Assembly: GCA_019136035.1 (NCBI GenBank)
Contig: JAGVUW010000657.1
Coordinates: 1-11,393, forward strand
DNA from: Verrucomicrobiota bacterium
GTDB lineage: Bacteria > Verrucomicrobiota > Lentisphaeria > Oligosphaerales > JAFGRS01
Direction of reading: 5' to 3'
DNA: 11,393 bases
This document shows, one piece after another, positions 1 through 7,595 of this stretch. How positions within the stretch are numbered: the stretch's first letter is position 1; every line of letters begins with the position of its first letter. The position numbers were made by a program, and so were the translations under genes. Under the pieces are notes generated by a model. The model ran no database searches. It saw nothing but the letters and a program-made list of their open reading frames with translations, and was not told the DNA's origin.

Positions 1-298
1 CGCCCTCGAGGAGGGCCCCGCGATGGCGCCAGCTGGTCTCCACGAGCACGCCGCGCGAGGCGTCGCGCTGGCGCCAGCGCAGCCCCGGCTCGGGCAGCGC
101 CTCGGCGGCCAAGCCGGCGGGTGCGTCGAGATCGACCGGGCCGGAGGGATCGCCGCCCTCAGCCTGCACCGCCGGCGTGACCTCCAGGCACAGGCCGTCG
201 GCATAACGCACGGCCAGCCGTCCCCCTGCCCTCAGCTCCAGCGACTGCACCGCCATCGCCGCCGCGGCATCGGCGGCCTGACTGTTCGGCGTCGACAT
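1..298 (-). CDS. Partial: N-terminal 99 codons of an unidentified protein, last visible gene of the sugar operon
   Basis: The frame is open from an ATG at 298-296 to the window edge, so only the N-terminus is visible. GAGGGG at 306-311 sits 7 nt upstream of the ATG and makes the start convincing. The gene begins 37 nt after the GH20 stop codon on the same strand, so it is very likely co-transcribed with it. The protein starts MSTPNSQAADAA and shows no signal peptide or transmembrane segment. It continues with alternating polar and hydrophobic stretches (LELRAGGRLAVRYADG, then WRHRGALLEG) that suggest a beta-sandwich. The pattern faintly resembles the N-terminal part of the DUF6259 protein in the same operon (HWALREGRLEG there). 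Another glycosidase or carbohydrate-binding protein is the natural guess, but I do not recognise the family. Confidence 0.75.
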   Translation of the reverse strand, partial: MSTPNSQAADAAAAMAVQSLELRAGGRLAVRYADGLCLEVTPAVQAEGGDPSGPVDLDAPAGLAAEALPEPGLRWRQRDASRGVLVETSWRHRGALLEG

Positions 299-335
299 GG
301 TCTCGCCCCTCGCACCAGACCCACACACGCGCGGC

Positions 336-2228
336 TCAGAAGACCCTGGCGCCGCTGGCCAGAGAGCGGTAGCTCAGGCTGCGCGCCGGCAGCCAGGCGC
401 CCTTGCGGGCCTCGTCCAGCTCGGGGATGCTCTCGACACGGCCATCGAGGAACTCCCCGAGGCGCTCGGCCAATTCGCGGTAGCGTGCGACCTGGCCGGC
501 AAAGCGAATCTGCAGGACCTCCAGGCCGAACGGCTCGCAGCGTTCCAGCCAGAGCCGGCGGTAGGACTGCGCCAGGGCCTCGAGGTGCGCCACCAGATCC
601 GGCACCGCGTCGCGGACATCGCCGAGGCCCGGCCGGTCGCCGGCGGCGTAGGCATCGAAGAGCTGTGCCGCCAGGGCCGTCTTGGCGGCCATGACCAGGG
701 CCACCAGCCGGGCGTGGTGCAGGTCGCCGGCAGCGCGGTCGCAGCCGTGGGGCGCCAGGCCGTCGGCCACGCGGCGGTACTCGGCGGCGGCCCCGCGCAG
801 GGCCTGGGTGCCATCGCGGGAGGCGTGCCGGAGGTAGATCGCGCAGAGCGGGTCGTCCCAGAGGACGCTGCAGGCCGTGAGGCTGTCGTTGAGGCGCGAG
901 GCCAGGCGGTGCACCGCCAGATCCGAGCCGCAGACCGCCCGGAAGCGCCGCGACAGGATGTCCTCATCGCCGACGCCGGTGCCCCAGGACCGCTCGGCGA
1001 TGTAGGCCAGGCCCGCCAGGCCCGAGTCGAGTTCCCAGAAGGCGCCGTCGTCGGACCACAGCGCCACCATGAACTCCTTCAGGCCGGCCTGACGGCAGGC
1101 CTCGATGCAGGCGCCGCCGTGGCGTTCGGTGCGGCGCCAGTCATGCCAGGGGGTCGGCCAGGTCCACACACCCGAGGCCATCACCGGCTCGCAGCCCAGG
1201 GCGCGGTGCCGCTCGATGCGCTCGCGGTAGTGCTCCGGGCTGTCGCTGTAGTAGTAGTCCCAGTAGACCAGATCGAGGTCCTTGGGCAGGCCGGCGCAGA
1301 CCGCCTCCGGGATCTGGCTGGCGGGGTCGTAGTGGCGCCCGGTGGCGCCGGCCAGGCGGAAGAGCACATCCGACCATATCATCGGCCGCAGGCCATGGCG
1401 GCGGCAGATGCCGGCGACCTGGCCGAGGTGCTCGGTGTAGAGATCCAGGCCGGAGCGCGGGCCATGCCGGTCGAGGGCGCGGCCGCGGCCGAGGTCGTAG
1501 GTCTCGTCCATGCCGAGGTGCAGTCGCCGCGAGCGCAGGGTCCCGGCCCAGAAGGCGACCATCTTCTCGACCAGGGCCGCGGTGCCGGGGTCGCCGACCA
1601 GGAGGGTGTGGTCGGTGTCGCGCAGCGAAAGGTAAGGCGTCCACTTGAGGACCTGCTCGAGGTGCCCGAGGGCCTGGATGCTGCCGACCATCTCAATGCC
1701 GAGGCTGGCGGCGTAATCGTCGAGGTCGCGCAGGGCCGCGGCGGTCCAGCCCCCGCGCATGTAGCCGAAGCAGGGCTCATCGGGGAGGCTGTAGCCGGCC
1801 TCGGTGTAGAGCATGACGGTGGTGTAGCCGAGGAGGGCCAGGCGGCGCAGCCAGCGGCGCAGGTGTTCCGGCCGGATCGTGGCGTTATGGCCGCAGTCGA
1901 GGAGCACGCCGAGGGTATCGAAGGCCGGCGCCTCGGCCAGTCGGCCGCCGTCGGGGAGCAGGCCCGAGAGCATCGCCCCGAGGGCCCGTCCCGCATGCGA
2001 CAGCCGGCCATAGCGCAGTTGCACGCGGTCGCCATGGCGCTCGCAGACGAAGCCCGCCAGGGCGGGGTCGTGCTCGGCGTGCAGCACCAGACCGGGCGCG
2101 GCCGCGCCGCCGGCCGGCGGCAGCTCGGCGATCGGACACTCGACGGCCAGGCCGCGCAGCAGCTCCCCCAGAGCCGGCGGCACACCGGCCGCCTCCCAGT
2201 GCAACCGCGGCATACTGGTGCTTGACAT
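336..2228 (-). CDS. Family 20 glycoside hydrolase (GcnA-like beta-N-acetylhexosaminidase)
   Basis: Predicted cytoplasmic exo-glycosidase of 630 aa, expected to release terminal beta-linked GlcNAc or GalNAc by substrate-assisted catalysis. Residues 1 to about 100 form a small N-terminal alpha/beta domain. The GH20 TIM barrel starts near residue 103 (GVLLDCGHNATIRPEHLRRW, then LYTEAGY and FGYMRGG). It carries the diagnostic H-x-G-x-D-E motif as H237 to E242 (HLGMDE), where D241 would orient the acetamido group and E242 would be the acid/base. A helical C-terminal domain follows (WLERCEPFGLEVLQIRFAGQ near residue 570). Length and layout match streptococcal GcnA (about 630 aa) rather than secreted HexA enzymes, and there is no signal peptide. 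I chose the ATG at 2228 over an upstream in-frame codon because AAGGAG lies 7-8 nt before it. The gene is 57 nt downstream of the DUF6259 gene. The family is secure; the exact substrate is not. Confidence 0.88.
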   Translation of the reverse strand: MSSTSMPRLHWEAAGVPPALGELLRGLAVECPIAELPPAGGAAAPGLVLHAEHDPALAGFVCERHGDRVQLRYGRLSHAGRALGAMLSGLLPDGGRLAEAPAFDTLGVLLDCGHNATIRPEHLRRWLRRLALLGYTTVMLYTEAGYSLPDEPCFGYMRGGWTAAALRDLDDYAASLGIEMVGSIQALGHLEQVLKWTPYLSLRDTDHTLLVGDPGTAALVEKMVAFWAGTLRSRRLHLGMDETYDLGRGRALDRHGPRSGLDLYTEHLGQVAGICRRHGLRPMIWSDVLFRLAGATGRHYDPASQIPEAVCAGLPKDLDLVYWDYYYSDSPEHYRERIERHRALGCEPVMASGVWTWPTPWHDWRRTERHGGACIEACRQAGLKEFMVALWSDDGAFWELDSGLAGLAYIAERSWGTGVGDEDILSRRFRAVCGSDLAVHRLASRLNDSLTACSVLWDDPLCAIYLRHASRDGTQALRGAAAEYRRVADGLAPHGCDRAAGDLHHARLVALVMAAKTALAAQLFDAYAAGDRPGLGDVRDAVPDLVAHLEALAQSYRRLWLERCEPFGLEVLQIRFAGQVARYRELAERLGEFLDGRVESIPELDEARKGAWLPARSLSYRSLASGARVF

Positions 2229-2285
2229 GACGCCTCTCCTTAACACACGCGCCGCGGGGCCCGCCCGCCGGCCGGCCACCGCAAC

Positions 2286-4412
2286 TCACGTCCCCGTCGC
2301 GTCCGCCGCCAGCGCCGGCAGCCAGCAGGCCGAGCGCGGCGGCAGGGTCAGCCCATCGGAGGGCTCAAAGCGGAGGCCGTCGTCACGATGGATGACGACG
2401 CGCTGGGCCTCCCGGGTATAGTTGATCAGGGCCATCCCGGCCTGGCCATTCTCGGCACGCCAGGCGCTGTGCAGCACCGCCGGGCGCGGCACGGTGAAGG
2501 GCTCGATGCTCTCCGGGCGCGTGAAGATAGTGCGGGCGATGCAGGTCACGGCCACCTCGCCCACCTCGAGCCGTCCCGGCGCCAGCATCTCGCCCCAGAG
2601 GAGCCAGTCGCGGCGGGCGTGGTAGAAGCGCGCCAGGTCGAGGAAGAAGGCGATATCGTCGGCGAACTCCGGGGACGCGAGGTGGCGCCGGGTGAGATTC
2701 GTCGCGGTGGGCTGACAGCCGAAGGCGACCGTGCGCGCCACCGCCAGGGCGAACTGGTCCGGGCACAGCCGATGCCAGTCCTTCTCCCGGGTCGGGTCCG
2801 GGCGGTGTTCGGGCGGCCAGGCCTCGTCGTACGGGGTGATGCCGTCGAGGTGGGTGTACATCCCGAAGACGGTGGCGCGGCCGTGGTAGACAGCCGGGAA
2901 CAGCGGGATGACCTCGCCCGGCCGCTCTGTGCTGGTCTGCAGCGAGATGCAGGCCTCGAGGAGGTCCTGGTAGACCTCGGCGACGCCCTCGCTGCTGAGC
3001 ATCAGCCGCGGGTGTCGTGCCCGTATCGCCTCCAGGAGCCGCCGGAAGCCGGCCGTGCCGTAGTCGCCGCCGCCCGGGGTGTGGCCGTGCTCGAGGCTGT
3101 AGCAGGGCACCGTGCCGCCGATGATGGCGACCTGGTCCATGTAGAGGCCGTCCAGGCCGAGGGCCGCGACGCCGTCAGCGGTCTGCAGGGCGCGCCGGTG
3201 CCAGCCCTCGGCGGCGCCGCAGACGTGCATCAGACGACGGTTCATCCAGGTGTTGTAGACGTGCCCCCAATATTCGCCGTCGCGTTTGACCAAGGTGCAG
3301 GCGCGGCCGGCGTCGGGCCAGTCGGGCTCGTCATGGTCCCAGGACATGCCGTTGGTATAGACCTGCACGGCGACGCCCTGGCGCTGCAGTTCACGCACCG
3401 CCGCACGGAAGGGCTCCTCGCCCTGGCGCGGCGGGAAGTAGTCCGGGTAGCCGGTGTCGTAGGGCTTCCTGTGCCACCAGTACCAGTCCAGGGCCACCGG
3501 CAGGCCGAGGCGCCGGGCGACCTCGGCCGTGGCCGGGACCACCTCCTCGATACGGCCGCGGTTCCAGAGCCAGCAGGCGGCCTCGGCGATGTACGAGCCG
3601 CGGCGTTCGGCCGGACCGCGGCGGGACCAGCGCTGCCGCAGCGCCCAGGGGCGATACAGCCGCGCCGCCTCGTACCAGCCGCCCCGATAAGGCGCCAGGC
3701 CCACCGCATACGGCGGGAAGGCCGGCGCGCCCGCCGCCGGACGCGGCAGCACGTGCTCGATGCAGAGCTGCGCCCGGCCGGCACCGACACGCAGGAGCAG
3801 CGAGCGCATCCAGCCCGACTCGTCACGCGAGTCCAGGTAGAGACTCCCGGCGGTGCTGACCCAGGCCATGAACTGCATGTGGGCGCGCTGGCGCAGGCTG
3901 CCCGCCAGGTCAGGCGCGGCGAGGTGCTCGCGGCAGGGCTCGCGGTAGACCCGCCCGAGGTCGTTGGGGACGACCCACTGCACGCCGGCAGGGTACGGCA
4001 CCCCGACATCCGGGAAGCGCAGAGCGGCGAAGGTCAGCTCGGTCGGCAGGGCCCGTGGCACGACGCGGCCCTCAAGGCGGCCCTCGCGCAGCGCCCAATG
4101 CAGCTCGAGCGCGGCCGGGAAACGTCGGCCGTCCTGATGCTGGAGGCTCTCGACGCGCAGGCAGAGGCTGACGGCGTCGGCCGAGATGACGACGGCGTCG
4201 CCGGGGACCACGCTTTCGAGCGCGCCGGCGCTGCCCTCGGCCAGGAGCGACCACCCCGGGCCGGGCGGCGTGAACTCCCACACCGCCGCCGGGCTCTCCA
4301 GCCAGAGCAGATGCCCGTGAGCGCTGAAGCCTGCCTGCAGGCCGCTTCCGTCTGCCAGCACGACCGCGCTCTGCCGAACCGGCCCATCCTCACATGGCTG
4401 TACCTGCGGCAT
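2286..4412 (-). CDS. DUF6259-type glycosidase-like TIM-barrel protein
   Basis: A 708-aa protein that I place in the DUF6259 group from overall pattern. The group resembles clan GH-D/GH101/GH129-type glycosidases but has no secure activity that I know of. The N-terminal third (residues 1 to about 230) is beta-rich and Trp-rich, like a super-sandwich domain. The central part reads as a TIM barrel: LPVALDWYWWHRKPYDTGYP, then VYTNGMSWDHD, then GLDGLYMDQV with D421 and D426, then LSSEGVAEVY with E475. The C-terminal part is a small beta domain (INYTREAQRVVIHRDDG). D426 or D421 and E475 are the best candidates for nucleophile and acid/base. There is no signal peptide, so it should be cytoplasmic. 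The ATG at 4412 is preceded by GGGAGAG at short spacing. It lies 34 nt after the SIS gene and 57 nt before GH20, so an alpha-glycosidase acting with GH20 on amino-sugar oligosaccharides is plausible but inferred. Confidence 0.75.
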   Translation of the reverse strand: MPQVQPCEDGPVRQSAVVLADGSGLQAGFSAHGHLLWLESPAAVWEFTPPGPGWSLLAEGSAGALESVVPGDAVVISADAVSLCLRVESLQHQDGRRFPAALELHWALREGRLEGRVVPRALPTELTFAALRFPDVGVPYPAGVQWVVPNDLGRVYREPCREHLAAPDLAGSLRQRAHMQFMAWVSTAGSLYLDSRDESGWMRSLLLRVGAGRAQLCIEHVLPRPAAGAPAFPPYAVGLAPYRGGWYEAARLYRPWALRQRWSRRGPAERRGSYIAEAACWLWNRGRIEEVVPATAEVARRLGLPVALDWYWWHRKPYDTGYPDYFPPRQGEEPFRAAVRELQRQGVAVQVYTNGMSWDHDEPDWPDAGRACTLVKRDGEYWGHVYNTWMNRRLMHVCGAAEGWHRRALQTADGVAALGLDGLYMDQVAIIGGTVPCYSLEHGHTPGGGDYGTAGFRRLLEAIRARHPRLMLSSEGVAEVYQDLLEACISLQTSTERPGEVIPLFPAVYHGRATVFGMYTHLDGITPYDEAWPPEHRPDPTREKDWHRLCPDQFALAVARTVAFGCQPTATNLTRRHLASPEFADDIAFFLDLARFYHARRDWLLWGEMLAPGRLEVGEVAVTCIARTIFTRPESIEPFTVPRPAVLHSAWRAENGQAGMALINYTREAQRVVIHRDDGLRFEPSDGLTLPPRSACWLPALAADATGT

Positions 4413-4446
4413 CGCTCTCTCCCGATGCGGCGCCTCAGCGACTTCC

Positions 4447-6243
4447 TCAGGTCGGCCGCACGGGCGGCGTCCCGCGCAGACGCGCGATGGTCACGGCCAC
4501 CGGCGAGACCCGCTCCTGCCCGGGTCGGGTGCTGGCCGATAGCTCCTCGACGGTCTGGTGCAGGGCGAGGCAGGCGGTGGCGTAGTCGACCCCGGCCAGT
4601 TCGGCGATCAGCCGCGAGCCGCGGTCGACGAGCTTCTTGTTGGTCGGTTCGACGTTGGCCATCCAGTTGCTGGTCAGCCGCCCGAGGCAGCCCATGGTCG
4701 CGGTCGAGACCGTATTGAGCACCAGCTTGATGGCCAGGCGGTGCCAGAGGCCGAGGGGCGTCGAGGCCAGCCGGCAGGGGACGTGGAAGACCGCCTCGAC
4801 GCCTGGCAGCGCCGGCGCCGAGGGTCCCACCACCGCCGCCAGACGACGCTGGAAGGGCCCCGACAGACGCGCCCACGCCGTCAGCCAGGCGCCAATGCCG
4901 TCGCCCGTGGTCTCCGGCGTCAGCAGCACCGCCATCGCCGCATTCGCCGCCGTCTCGTACCGCGACGGGTCGTCCTCGCAGCCGATCTGGAACTTCAGGA
5001 TCTCCGCCTGACCCAGACGCGGCGGCTGCACCCGCGTCGAGGGCGGGCCGCCCAGAGTGGCGTAGAGCGCCGCGTCCCACTCCAGACAGCGCGGCGCGCG
5101 GCCCAGCACCGCCGACCAGGCCGCCGGCGTCGGGCGCGTCGGGTCTTTCACGAAGGCCCATGAGGGCGGCGAGGTGCGGTCATCGCACTTGCGGAACGGT
5201 GGCATCATGAAGGTCGGCGAGCGCTCGGTGGTGTCGGTGAAGATGTCCAGCAGGCACTCGGCGGCGACGTAGGTCAGGCGTCCGTGGGCGGCATAGAGGT
5301 CCCGCTCGGCGGCCGTCCAGGCCGCCATGGCTGCCACCGCTCCCGGCGTCGCCAGGTCCGCGAGGAGCTCCTGCAGGCGCGCGGTGCCTTCCTGGGGCCG
5401 GCGCCAGGGGTCCGGGAGGCCGGCCAGGACCGGCGCCGGCAGGAGGGTCGGGAGGAGGGCGGTGAGGGCCTGGTCGAGGGCCATGCCGACCGCCAGGAGC
5501 TCGGCGGTGGTCGCCTGCATGCGGGTCGAGCCGGCGACGGCCATCGGGCCCGAGCTCAGATCCAGGACCGTCACGCCGGGGTCCTCGATCACCTGACGCG
5601 AACGCTCGATGTGCTGTGACAGGACTGCCGCCGGGTTGTTGAAGGCGAAGAAGACCCTCAGGCCGCGCTCCCGGGCCTCGAGGATGGTGCCGATCACCGA
5701 CGAGGTCTCGCCGCCCTCGCTGATCGCCACCAGGACATCGCCGCGGGTCAGGCCGGCCTCGACGACCTGCCGCCGGCCGAAGCTGGCGTAGTCCTCGAAG
5801 TTCTCCACCGAGCGGATCAGGGCGTAGTCACCGCCGGTCATGATGCTGCAGACCCGCTCGGACTGCGCCGCCGCCAGCGCCCCCAGCTCGGGATGACGTG
5901 CCGCGAGGCCGGACCAGGCATGCCGCCAGCAGGCCTCCAGGAGGATACTCAGGCGGCCGGTGGCGCCGCACCCGGAGAAGCAGATCCTGGCGTTGCCGCG
6001 CAGGGCCGCGGTGAGCGCCGCGACCAGGGCGGCGTACTCGGCACTGGCGAAGATCCGCCGGGAGGCGACGAGGACATCCTCATCGACGCCCTGGAGAAGC
6101 CGTATGCCCGCCGGCAGATCGCGCTGCAGGACCTCGGCCAGGCCGGTGGTCCGCGGATGCGACTGCTCGGTCGGCAGGACCCCGAGGTGGAACTGTGTCT
6201 CGTGCTTGAGGAAGTGCTCGGCGCGCTGGCGATAGGTGTCCAT
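4447..6243 (-). CDS. Double-SIS sugar-phosphate protein of the MurQ/GKRP superfamily
   Basis: A 598-aa protein with two SIS (sugar isomerase) domains. The first includes FSGCGATGRLS (residues 89-99), SVENFEDY (145-152) and LVAISEGGETSSVIG (171-185), the phosphosugar-binding pattern of MurNAc-6-phosphate etherase MurQ. The second ends in a stretch very like the MurQ C-terminal helices: KLVLNTVSTATMGCLGRL (506-523) and NVEPTNKKLVDRGSRLI (530-546). MurQ itself is only about 300 aa with one SIS domain. Glucokinase regulatory protein has two SIS domains and about 620 aa, so the architecture here is GKRP-like. E147 aligns with one MurQ catalytic Glu; the other may be E103, but its spacing from the GRLS motif is off by two. 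Likely roles are cleavage or isomerisation of an amino-sugar phosphate, or sensing one. I chose the ATG at 6243 because longer versions would overlap the regulator gene and add an Arg/Pro-rich tail. It lies 7 nt after the regulator stop, has no clear Shine-Dalgarno, and so is probably translationally coupled. Confidence 0.82.
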   Translation of the reverse strand: MDTYRQRAEHFLKHETQFHLGVLPTEQSHPRTTGLAEVLQRDLPAGIRLLQGVDEDVLVASRRIFASAEYAALVAALTAALRGNARICFSGCGATGRLSILLEACWRHAWSGLAARHPELGALAAAQSERVCSIMTGGDYALIRSVENFEDYASFGRRQVVEAGLTRGDVLVAISEGGETSSVIGTILEARERGLRVFFAFNNPAAVLSQHIERSRQVIEDPGVTVLDLSSGPMAVAGSTRMQATTAELLAVGMALDQALTALLPTLLPAPVLAGLPDPWRRPQEGTARLQELLADLATPGAVAAMAAWTAAERDLYAAHGRLTYVAAECLLDIFTDTTERSPTFMMPPFRKCDDRTSPPSWAFVKDPTRPTPAAWSAVLGRAPRCLEWDAALYATLGGPPSTRVQPPRLGQAEILKFQIGCEDDPSRYETAANAAMAVLLTPETTGDGIGAWLTAWARLSGPFQRRLAAVVGPSAPALPGVEAVFHVPCRLASTPLGLWHRLAIKLVLNTVSTATMGCLGRLTSNWMANVEPTNKKLVDRGSRLIAELAGVDYATACLALHQTVEELSASTRPGQERVSPVAVTIARLRGTPPVRPT

Positions 6244-6250
6244 GCAGGGC

Positions 6251-7414
6251 TCAGGTTGGGGTGGAGGATGGCAGGCGATCGGCCGTGGCAACGGCCGCCG
6301 TTGGTGTAGCGGTGGAATCGCAGGCAGATGGGTGACCCGCCGACGCCGGCGGCGCCGCGGTCGCGGCCTCATCGGCCGCCCCGGCGGGCGGTGTGGCGGT
6401 GCTCTGCCGCCAGATCAGCTCGTGCGCCAGGCGCAGACTCTCGACCGACCGGCCGCTCCGGCTGGCCTCGAGGATCAGGCGGGCCGCCGCCTGGCCGGCC
6501 AGGCGTACCGGGAAACGCACCGTGCTGATCGCCGGGGTGACGAGGGCGCTGAACGGCGCGTCGTTGAAACCGCTGACACTCACGTCCTCCGGCACCCGCA
6601 GGCCAAGCCGCTGAGCGACCGAGATGACCTGCAGCGCCAGGGTGTCGTCGAAGCAGATCACCGCCGTCGGACGCGGCCGGCAGCCCAACGCCGACACCGC
6701 GGCCCGCTGGGCGGCCTCCGGGTTGTAGTTGGTCTCGAAGTCGGGAATCGACTCCAGGCGCAGGCCGTAACCCGACAGGGCCTCGGCGATACCGAGGCGT
6801 TTCTGACGGTCGTTGTGCTGATGATGACCCGACACCAGTGCCAGCCGGCGATGCCCCAGATCGAGCAGGCGACGGACCATGGCGCGGGCCGCGCCGCGGG
6901 GGTCCAGGCAGACCGCCGGGCCGGGAAGATCCGACTCCATCACCGTGACATGCGGCAGGCCAAGCCGCTCCAGACAGGCGATGTCGTCACTATCAACATT
7001 AAAAGGAATGACAATCACGCCGGACATATCGCGACAGAAGGCCGCCGGCCAGGACTGCACCGGGGCACCGGTCAGACACAGGTGGCTGCCCAGGCCGGCC
7101 AGGTGCTGGTCCGCGCCTGCCATCAGGTCCACGATGTACGGGCTGCTCGCCTTCTCCAGGTCTCGCAGCCAAAGCGCCACCGGCTTCGCCCGAGCCTGCG
7201 GCACAACGAAGGTGCCGCGGCCCTGCTGGCGATAGATCAGGCCGTCGCCCTCGAGACGCCCGAGGATCACCCGCACCGTCATGCGGCTGACACCATAACG
7301 CTCGCCCAGGCAGCGCTCGGAGGGCAAGGACTCGCCGACGGCGTAGCGGCCTTCGCGGATCTCCTGGCTGAGCGCCTGGACCGCCCTGCTGGTGATGGAA
7401 TCGCGCCGTGCCAC
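6251..7414 (-). CDS. AraR-like transcriptional regulator (GntR winged helix plus LacI/PBP1 sensor domain)
   Basis: Predicted DNA-binding sugar-responsive regulator of 387 aa. Residues 4-72 are a GntR-type winged helix (ITSRAVQALSQEIREGRY, LPSERCLGERYGVSRMTVR, LIYRQQGRGTFVVP). Residues of about 80-339 are a periplasmic-binding-protein-like LacI sensor (GVIVIPFNVDSDD, LLDLGHRRLALVSGH, PTAVICFDDTLAL, VSVSGFNDAPFSALVTPAISTVRFP). This combination is that of Bacillus AraR. I chose the GTG at 7414 because GGCGAGG precedes it and because a longer frame back to 7513 would include the promoter and operator. An odd 48-residue Ala/Thr/Pro-rich tail follows the usual end of the fold (WRQST). First gene of the operon and probably autoregulated through the palindrome at 7461-7472. 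The inducer is unknown; given the neighbours, an amino sugar or its phosphate is a reasonable guess. Confidence 0.88.
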   Translation of the reverse strand: MARRDSITSRAVQALSQEIREGRYAVGESLPSERCLGERYGVSRMTVRVILGRLEGDGLIYRQQGRGTFVVPQARAKPVALWLRDLEKASSPYIVDLMAGADQHLAGLGSHLCLTGAPVQSWPAAFCRDMSGVIVIPFNVDSDDIACLERLGLPHVTVMESDLPGPAVCLDPRGAARAMVRRLLDLGHRRLALVSGHHQHNDRQKRLGIAEALSGYGLRLESIPDFETNYNPEAAQRAAVSALGCRPRPTAVICFDDTLALQVISVAQRLGLRVPEDVSVSGFNDAPFSALVTPAISTVRFPVRLAGQAAARLILEASRSGRSVESLRLAHELIWRQSTATPPAGAADEAATAAPPASAGHPSACDSTATPTAAVATADRLPSSTPT

Positions 7415-7460
7415 GCCTGCGCCTCGCCGTTGCCGGCCCGTCCCTCCGGGCCGCCCCGTC

Positions 7461-7472
7461 TTGTATATACAT
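7461..7472. promoter_or_regulatory. Probable operator palindrome for the AraR-like regulator
   Basis: TTGTATATACAT contains the perfect 10-bp palindrome TGTATATACA (7462-7471), a striking AT-rich island in very GC-rich DNA. It overlaps the transcription start predicted from the promoter at 7476-7504, so a bound regulator should block initiation. The sequence resembles the TTGTAC-type half sites used by AraR and other GntR-helix regulators. A short outer inverted repeat, CTTG (7460-7463) and CAAG (7475-7478), flanks it. I saw no second copy elsewhere in the window. Confidence 0.65.
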
Positions 7473-7475
7473 TTC

Positions 7476-7504
7476 AAGTTAAGCCGGCAGGACAGGCTTG
7501 TCAA
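7476..7504 (-). promoter_or_regulatory. Sigma70-like promoter of the sugar operon
   Basis: Reading the minus strand, a perfect TTGACA -35 box (7504-7499) is followed by a 17-bp spacer and TAACTT as the -10 box (7481-7476). The predicted start near 7469 falls inside the operator palindrome and leaves a leader of about 55 nt before the GTG start of the regulator. The -35 box and spacing are ideal; the -10 box is weak, as expected for a regulated promoter. Confidence 0.6.
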
Positions 7505-7537
7505 GGCAACCAAGAGGGCGAAGCGCGTGGGGGGGCA

Positions 7538-7573
7538 ATCCGACGGATCCGGCTGATCCGACGGATCCGGCTG
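7538..7573. repeat. Two perfect tandem copies of an 18-bp unit
   Basis: The unit ATCCGACGGATCCGGCTG occurs at 7538-7555 and again, identically, at 7556-7573. A third, degenerate start (ATCGGCCGCGGCTG) follows. Each unit contains GGATCC, and GGATC-N5-GATCC can form a small hairpin across the junction. It lies between the yceH stop and the operon promoter. Function is unknown; replication slippage is the simplest origin. Confidence 0.85.
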
Positions 7574-7595
7574 ATCGGCCGCGGCTGGTGCCCTG

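Noticed and set aside
297..2225. 642-codon open frame on the plus strand opposite the GH20 gene
   Set aside because: It is antisense to a gene with clear family motifs. Its composition is Ala/Gly/Arg/Val-rich with no recognisable domain, as expected when high-GC DNA suppresses stop codons.
2388..4718. 776-codon open frame on the plus strand opposite the DUF6259 and SIS genes
   Set aside because: It spans two convincing genes and their 34-bp gap, has low-complexity composition, and shows no conserved motif.
6244..6372. 43-residue N-terminal extension of the SIS protein
   Set aside because: It is a poly-Arg/Pro stretch overlapping the regulator's 3' end in another frame. MurQ/GKRP-like sequence begins only after the ATG at 6243.
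7415..7513. N-terminal extension of the regulator to 7513
   Set aside because: The extra 33 codons cover the -10 and -35 boxes and the operator, and they lack family similarity. The GTG at 7414 has a ribosome site.
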